Positions 6,267 through 9,111 of a stretch of DNA of 9,111 bases are shown here, piece by piece. Below the pieces are notes generated by a model. The model did no database searches. It saw only the letters and a program-made list of their open reading frames with translations, and was not told the origin of the DNA. Position numbers and translations under genes: made by a program. Positions within the stretch are counted from its first letter, which is position 1. Every line of letters begins with the position of its first letter. Source of the DNA: an uncultured Chromatiaceae bacterium (GTDB lineage Bacteria > Pseudomonadota > Gammaproteobacteria > Enterobacterales > Alteromonadaceae); assembly GCA_946482325.1 (NCBI GenBank), contig CAMLRA010000165.1, positions 1 to 9,111 on the forward strand, read 5' to 3'.

Positions 6267-7709
6267 TTAACTTAGCTGGTTCTGCGGGCGCTTGTCCAGA
6301 GGCCAGCGCAGGATAAAGTCAGTGTAACCATGACCGGGACTTTGCGCCGCATCAGGCGCAGATACGGCGCTGATTTCTCCACCATGCAGCATCACTATCG
6401 ACTGCACCATAGCAAGGCCCAGACCTGCGCCATCGCTGTGGCGTTGTCGTGACGGATCGGCACGGTAAAAGCGTTCAAACAACCGTGGTAAATGCTCGGG
6501 TGCTATCACAGGCCCGTTGTTGCGGATACAGATTTCCAGTTGTCCCGGCAGCGTGTTAACCCGGACCCAGACCGTGCTATCCGCGTCCGCGTGGCGAATG
6601 GCATTGGACAGCAGATTCGACAGCGCCCGTTGCAGCATCACTTTGTCGGCCTGCAGTAAAACATCTGGCCCCTGATATTGCAGGCGGATGTTGCGCTCAT
6701 CGGCAATGAATTCAAAAAAATCAAACAGCTGCCGGCATAGCGGCTCTAAGGCAACAGCTTCTGGTTGCAGTTTAATCAGGCCATGGTCAGTTTTGGCCAG
6801 CCATAACATGTCGCTGACCATTTTTGCCAGCCGCTCCTGTTCTTCCAGATTGGAATACAGCAGTTCGCGGTACTCTTCCAGACTGCGGTCTTTACTGAGG
6901 CTGACCTGCGTTTGCGTGATCAGGTTACTGAGCGGCGTGCGCAGCTCGTGGGCAATGTCGGCCGAAAACTCAGACAGTCGGCTGAAACCCTGCTGCAGGT
7001 TTTCAATCATTTGGTTAAAACTTTGCACCAGTTCAGCCAGTTCTGCCGGTACCTGACCTGGTTCCAGCCGCAGGTGCAATTTTTCCGTGCTGATCTGACG
7101 GATATCATTACTGAGCTGGCGCAGCGGCAACAAGCCCTGGCGCACTCCCAGCCAGGCCGCCAGTAAAATCAGTGCCACGGCGCCGGCGATGGTCAGCCAC
7201 AAAGTCCAGCGCAGCAGGTGCAGGTAATGCAGGTGAAATTCCATTTCCATGGCAACGGCGATTTGCTGGCCTTTTGGCCCTTGCAAAATTGCGCCGCGAT
7301 AAGTGTGATTGTCCTGATCCCAGCTGACAAGGTCGGCCGGCGTGATCTGACTGACAGGGCGGGTCAGACGAAATAGCGGTGTTAAATCCGCACCATCGGC
7401 ACTGAGGGCCGGTTTTGCTGTGGCATCCAACACCAGATAATAGGTCTGATGATGGCCGGTTAACACCTGATGCAGGCTGGCATGATGTTGCTGCGGTGGT
7501 AGCGCCGGGTCGTGCAGCGTATGTAGTACTGAATGCGCCACTGCCTGCAGTTCGCCGGCGTCTTGTTCGGCAAAATGCGCTTCGATAGAATTTTGCAGCA
7601 TGGTGGCCAGCAAGGCCGCACAGAGTAAAACTGCGGTGGCGACAAACAACATCACCCGGCTGGCGAGGGATAACGGGCGCTGCTTTGGCAGCGATACCTC
7701 ATCAGGCAT
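6267..7709 (-). CDS. cusS: CusS/CopS-type heavy-metal sensor histidine kinase
   Basis: The 480-residue inner-membrane kinase has TM1 (about 17-38), a periplasmic sensor (about 39-163), TM2 (about 167-188), HAMP (about 189-242), a HisKA domain with phospho-acceptor His254 in AHELRTP, and a HATPase domain. The latter has the N box around Asn365-Asn369 ([10 protein letters not shown]), an NNGPVI segment in place of the usual G1 DxG, the F box [14 protein letters not shown] and the G2 box GAGLGL (about 427-432). An Asn-Gly G1 region and the [19 protein letters not shown] stretch are typical of CusS/CopS/SilS kinases. The periplasmic part holds eight His between residues 59 and 87 and more just before TM2 (159, 161, 164), suiting copper or silver sensing, though the metal is inferred. 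The ATG at 7709 follows GGAGG by 6 nt and overlaps the regulator gene by 8 nt; the longer open frame to 7832 lies wholly inside that gene. Confidence 0.9.
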   Translation of the reverse strand: MPDEVSLPKQRPLSLASRVMLFVATAVLLCAALLATMLQNSIEAHFAEQDAGELQAVAHSVLHTLHDPALPPQQHHASLHQVLTGHHQTYYLVLDATAKPALSADGADLTPLFRLTRPVSQITPADLVSWDQDNHTYRGAILQGPKGQQIAVAMEMEFHLHYLHLLRWTLWLTIAGAVALILLAAWLGVRQGLLPLRQLSNDIRQISTEKLHLRLEPGQVPAELAELVQSFNQMIENLQQGFSRLSEFSADIAHELRTPLSNLITQTQVSLSKDRSLEEYRELLYSNLEEQERLAKMVSDMLWLAKTDHGLIKLQPEAVALEPLCRQLFDFFEFIADERNIRLQYQGPDVLLQADKVMLQRALSNLLSNAIRHADADSTVWVRVNTLPGQLEICIRNNGPVIAPEHLPRLFERFYRADPSRQRHSDGAGLGLAMVQSIVMLHGGEISAVSAPDAAQSPGHGYTDFILRWPLDKRPQNQLS

Positions 7710-8382
7710 CCGGTACCTCCAGCTTATAACCCATGCCGCGTACGGTATGTATGAGTTTGACCGCATAGTCGTCGTCGACTTTACTGCGCAGGCGGCGCAC
7801 TGCAACATCAATGACATTGGTATCGGAATCAAAATTCATATCCCAGACCTGACTGGCGATTAATGAGCGCGGCAACACTTCTCCTTCCCGGCGTAGCAGC
7901 AATTCCAGCAAGGCGAATTCTTTTGGCGTCAGATTGAGTTTTTTACCGCCACGGCTGGCTTTGCGTTTGCTGATCTCCAGCACCAAATCAGCCGCCTGTA
8001 ACCGATCAGCCTGCGGCGCCAGCTGGCCACGCCTGAGTAAAGTGTGGGCCCGCGCCAGTAATTCGTTAAAAGCAAAAGGTTTCACCAGATAATCGTCGGC
8101 GCCTTGTTCCAGTCCGCGCACCCGGTCATCGACAGTATCCAGCGCGCTTAACAGCAATACCGGCGTATGGCGGTTAGCCTCCCGCAGCGCTTTCACAATG
8201 CGCAGGCCATCGACGTCGGGCAACATGACGTCGAGAATGATCAGCTCGAAATCTTCAGTCATCGCCAAATGATGGCCGTCCAGACCATTGCGGCATAAAG
8301 TCGGATTAAAACCGGCTTCAGTAAAGCCCTGTTTCAGGTAATCTCCGGTTTTCACTTCGTCTTCGACAATCAATAAACGCAT
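7702..8382 (-). CDS. cusR: CusR/CopR-type OmpR-family response regulator
   Basis: This 226-residue regulator has a receiver domain (1 to about 115) with the acidic pair Glu7/Asp8, phospho-acceptor Asp51 in [10 protein letters not shown], Ser79 and Lys101 (KPF). A winged-helix DNA-binding domain follows (about 128-222; [50 protein letters not shown]). These are the signatures of the CusR/CopR/SilR metal-response group. It is the first gene of an operon with the partner kinase, whose start overlaps its last 8 nt. A perfect palindrome matching the core of the E. coli CusR box lies 89 nt upstream, so it probably activates its own operon after phosphorylation. No efflux or oxidase genes are next to it, so the regulon is unknown; a related metal- or oxidant-sensing paralogue (HprR-like) cannot be excluded. 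Confidence 0.9.
   Translation of the reverse strand: MRLLIVEDEVKTGDYLKQGFTEAGFNPTLCRNGLDGHHLAMTEDFELIILDVMLPDVDGLRIVKALREANRHTPVLLLSALDTVDDRVRGLEQGADDYLVKPFAFNELLARAHTLLRRGQLAPQADRLQAADLVLEISKRKASRGGKKLNLTPKEFALLELLLRREGEVLPRSLIASQVWDMNFDSDTNVIDVAVRRLRSKVDDDYAVKLIHTVRGMGYKLEVPDA
7716..7720 (-). promoter_or_regulatory. Ribosome binding site of the sensor kinase gene
   Basis: GGAGG on the minus strand lies 6 nt before ATG at 7709, inside the 3' end of the regulator gene. It fixes the kinase start and implies translational coupling. Confidence 0.8.
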
Positions 8383-8470
8383 CAGCTGTCTCTTCAGATC
8401 CTGACTTTCAGCGGGTGTAGCATAACAGCTTAGAGTGAAGGGGGGCAGCCAACAATCCGATGACTGCCGG

Positions 8471-8486
8471 ATGACAATGTTGTCAT
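8471..8486. promoter_or_regulatory. CusR-box-like palindrome (probable response regulator site)
   Basis: ATGACAA-TG-TTGTCAT is a perfect inverted repeat with 7-bp arms. It equals the core of the E. coli CusR box (ATGACAA-NN-TTGTCAT). It lies 89 nt upstream of the regulator start and 114 nt upstream of yigI, in their shared divergent region. A weak minus-strand -10 (TATGCT, 8419-8424) could serve the operon. The right arm TTGTCAT resembles a -35 element facing yigI. Binding is inferred. Confidence 0.75.
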
Positions 8487-8588
8487 GTGCCTGAGCTGTT
8501 GCAGATAGGAATACTGACGTCGCTTTACAGTGAGCTGATGACGCAGTAATTTAACTGCTCTTACCAGTCATGATCAGGACCGCCAGTC

Positions 8589-8592
8589 GGAG
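8589..8592 (+). promoter_or_regulatory. Ribosome binding site of yigI
   Basis: GGAG lies 7 nt before ATG at 8600. It supports this start over the in-frame ATG at 8570, which has no such site and would add ten residues. Confidence 0.7.
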
Positions 8593-8599
8593 TATTCGT

Positions 8600-9052
8600 A
8601 TGCAGACTTCTGACTTATTGCCATTTATCGCCTCTGTGTTCCAGCAAATGCCGTTTAACCAACTATTGGGTCTGCGGGTCACTGAGTTTTCTGCCGAACG
8701 TGCTGAGGTGCGTTTTGACTGGAAAACCGAACTGGTCGGTAATCCGGTGCAGCAAATTCTGCATGGCGGTGTGATAGCCTCAGTGCTCGATGTGGTTGGT
8801 GGCATTATGGCGGTGTCCAGTGCCTTGGTCAGGATCGACACCACAGATCCGAGTCAACTGGCCGCCAAATTGGGCAAAATGAGCACTATCGATATCCGCA
8901 CCGACTATTTACGCCCCGGCCGCGGCGCAGAATTTATCGCGACAGCGCAGGTGATTCGCTCCGGTAACAAAGTCTGTGTCTGCCGGATGGAACTGCACAA
9001 CAACGAAGGCCTACACATAGCCCTCGGCACCGGAACATATCTGGTGGGGTAA
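8600..9052 (+). CDS. yigI: YigI-type hotdog-fold acyl-CoA thioesterase (PaaI-like)
   Basis: The 150-residue protein is a single hotdog domain that closely follows E. coli YigI: MPFN..LG (17-24), LVGN..Q.ILHGGVIAS (45-61) with the family HGG at 55-57, LDVVGG (63-68) whose Asp64 is the likely catalytic acid, a charged loop (80-94), then STIDIRTDYLRPGRG (95-109), RSGNKV (120-125), ELHN (131-134) and the TYLVG end. YigI hydrolyses acyl-CoA thioesters of medium to long chain in the cytoplasm; chain preference here is unknown. Length equals that of YigI. The gene is divergent from the two-component operon with the CusR-like box between them, so co-regulation is possible but unproven. A strong terminator overlaps its stop codon, so it is probably monocistronic. 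Confidence 0.92.
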   Translation: MQTSDLLPFIASVFQQMPFNQLLGLRVTEFSAERAEVRFDWKTELVGNPVQQILHGGVIASVLDVVGGIMAVSSALVRIDTTDPSQLAAKLGKMSTIDIRTDYLRPGRGAEFIATAQVIRSGNKVCVCRMELHNNEGLHIALGTGTYLVG

Positions 9053-9097
9053 AAACGGGATCTCAACAGGCAACTAATGTTGCCTGTTGCCGTTTTT
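9051..9097 (+). terminator. Intrinsic terminator after yigI
   Basis: An inner perfect 11-bp stem (CAACAGGCAAC / GTTGCCTGTTG, loop TAAT) is extended by an outer 8-bp stem (AAAAACGG / CCGTTTTT) with a 5-nt bulge (GATCT) on the left side. It ends in five T. The outer arm includes the last two bases of the yigI stop codon. Confidence 0.9.
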
Positions 9098-9111
9098 ACG
9101 CCCTGAGCTCT

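Noticed and set aside
6688..7056. Open frame of 122 codons on the plus strand inside the sensor kinase gene
   Set aside because: It is antisense to the HisKA region, rich in Ser/Arg/Leu as expected for a shadow frame, and shows no domain.
7710..7832. Longer N-terminus for the sensor kinase
   Set aside because: These codons lie inside the response regulator gene in another frame and look unlike a kinase N-terminus. GGAGG directly before ATG at 7709 marks the true start.

Overview
The window looks like chromosomal DNA of a motile Gram-negative gammaproteobacterium. It encodes an outer-membrane barrel, a lipid A hydroxylase of the LpxO family, a YigI-type thioesterase and a GlyGly-CTERM-like (rhombosortase) sorting signal. 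That mix fits the Alteromonadales/Rheinheimera-Alishewanella neighbourhood, but the genus is an inference from gene content and not proven. There are eight protein genes and no RNA genes, insertion sequences or CRISPR arrays.

Layout. (1) Positions 1-962, plus strand: the 3' end of a large surface protein, with a last tandem-95/Ig-like repeat, a GlyGly-CTERM-like segment and then, in the same frame, a second signal-peptide-like stretch and an outer-membrane beta-barrel. It ends at a bidirectional terminator. (2) Positions 1037-2996, minus strand: a two-gene redox or energy taxis module. An Aer-type FAD-binding PAS protein overlaps a membrane chemoreceptor that has HAMP, signalling and zinc-binding CZB domains but no periplasmic sensor. 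The arrangement resembles the split CetA/CetB receptor of Campylobacter. An FNR-like box lies upstream. (3) Positions 3303-5108, plus strand: a secreted M61-family metallopeptidase with a PDZ domain, started from TTG and closed by a strong terminator. (4) Positions 5190-6149, minus strand: LpxO-like lipid A hydroxylase. (5) Positions 6267-8382, minus strand: a CusR/CusS-type metal-responsive two-component operon with overlapping genes. (6) Positions 8600-9052, plus strand: YigI-type acyl-CoA thioesterase, divergent from the two-component operon.

How the parts may work together. The PAS protein and chemoreceptor almost certainly form one receptor. The response regulator probably binds the perfect palindrome at 8471-8486, which matches the core of the E. 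coli CusR box, and so controls its own operon and possibly yigI. No metal efflux genes are in view, so the target of the two-component system must lie elsewhere. lpxO follows the kinase gene on the same strand behind a hairpin without a good U-tract, so some read-through is possible. Several genes have starts that differ from the longest open frame; these were set from ribosome binding sites and family lengths.
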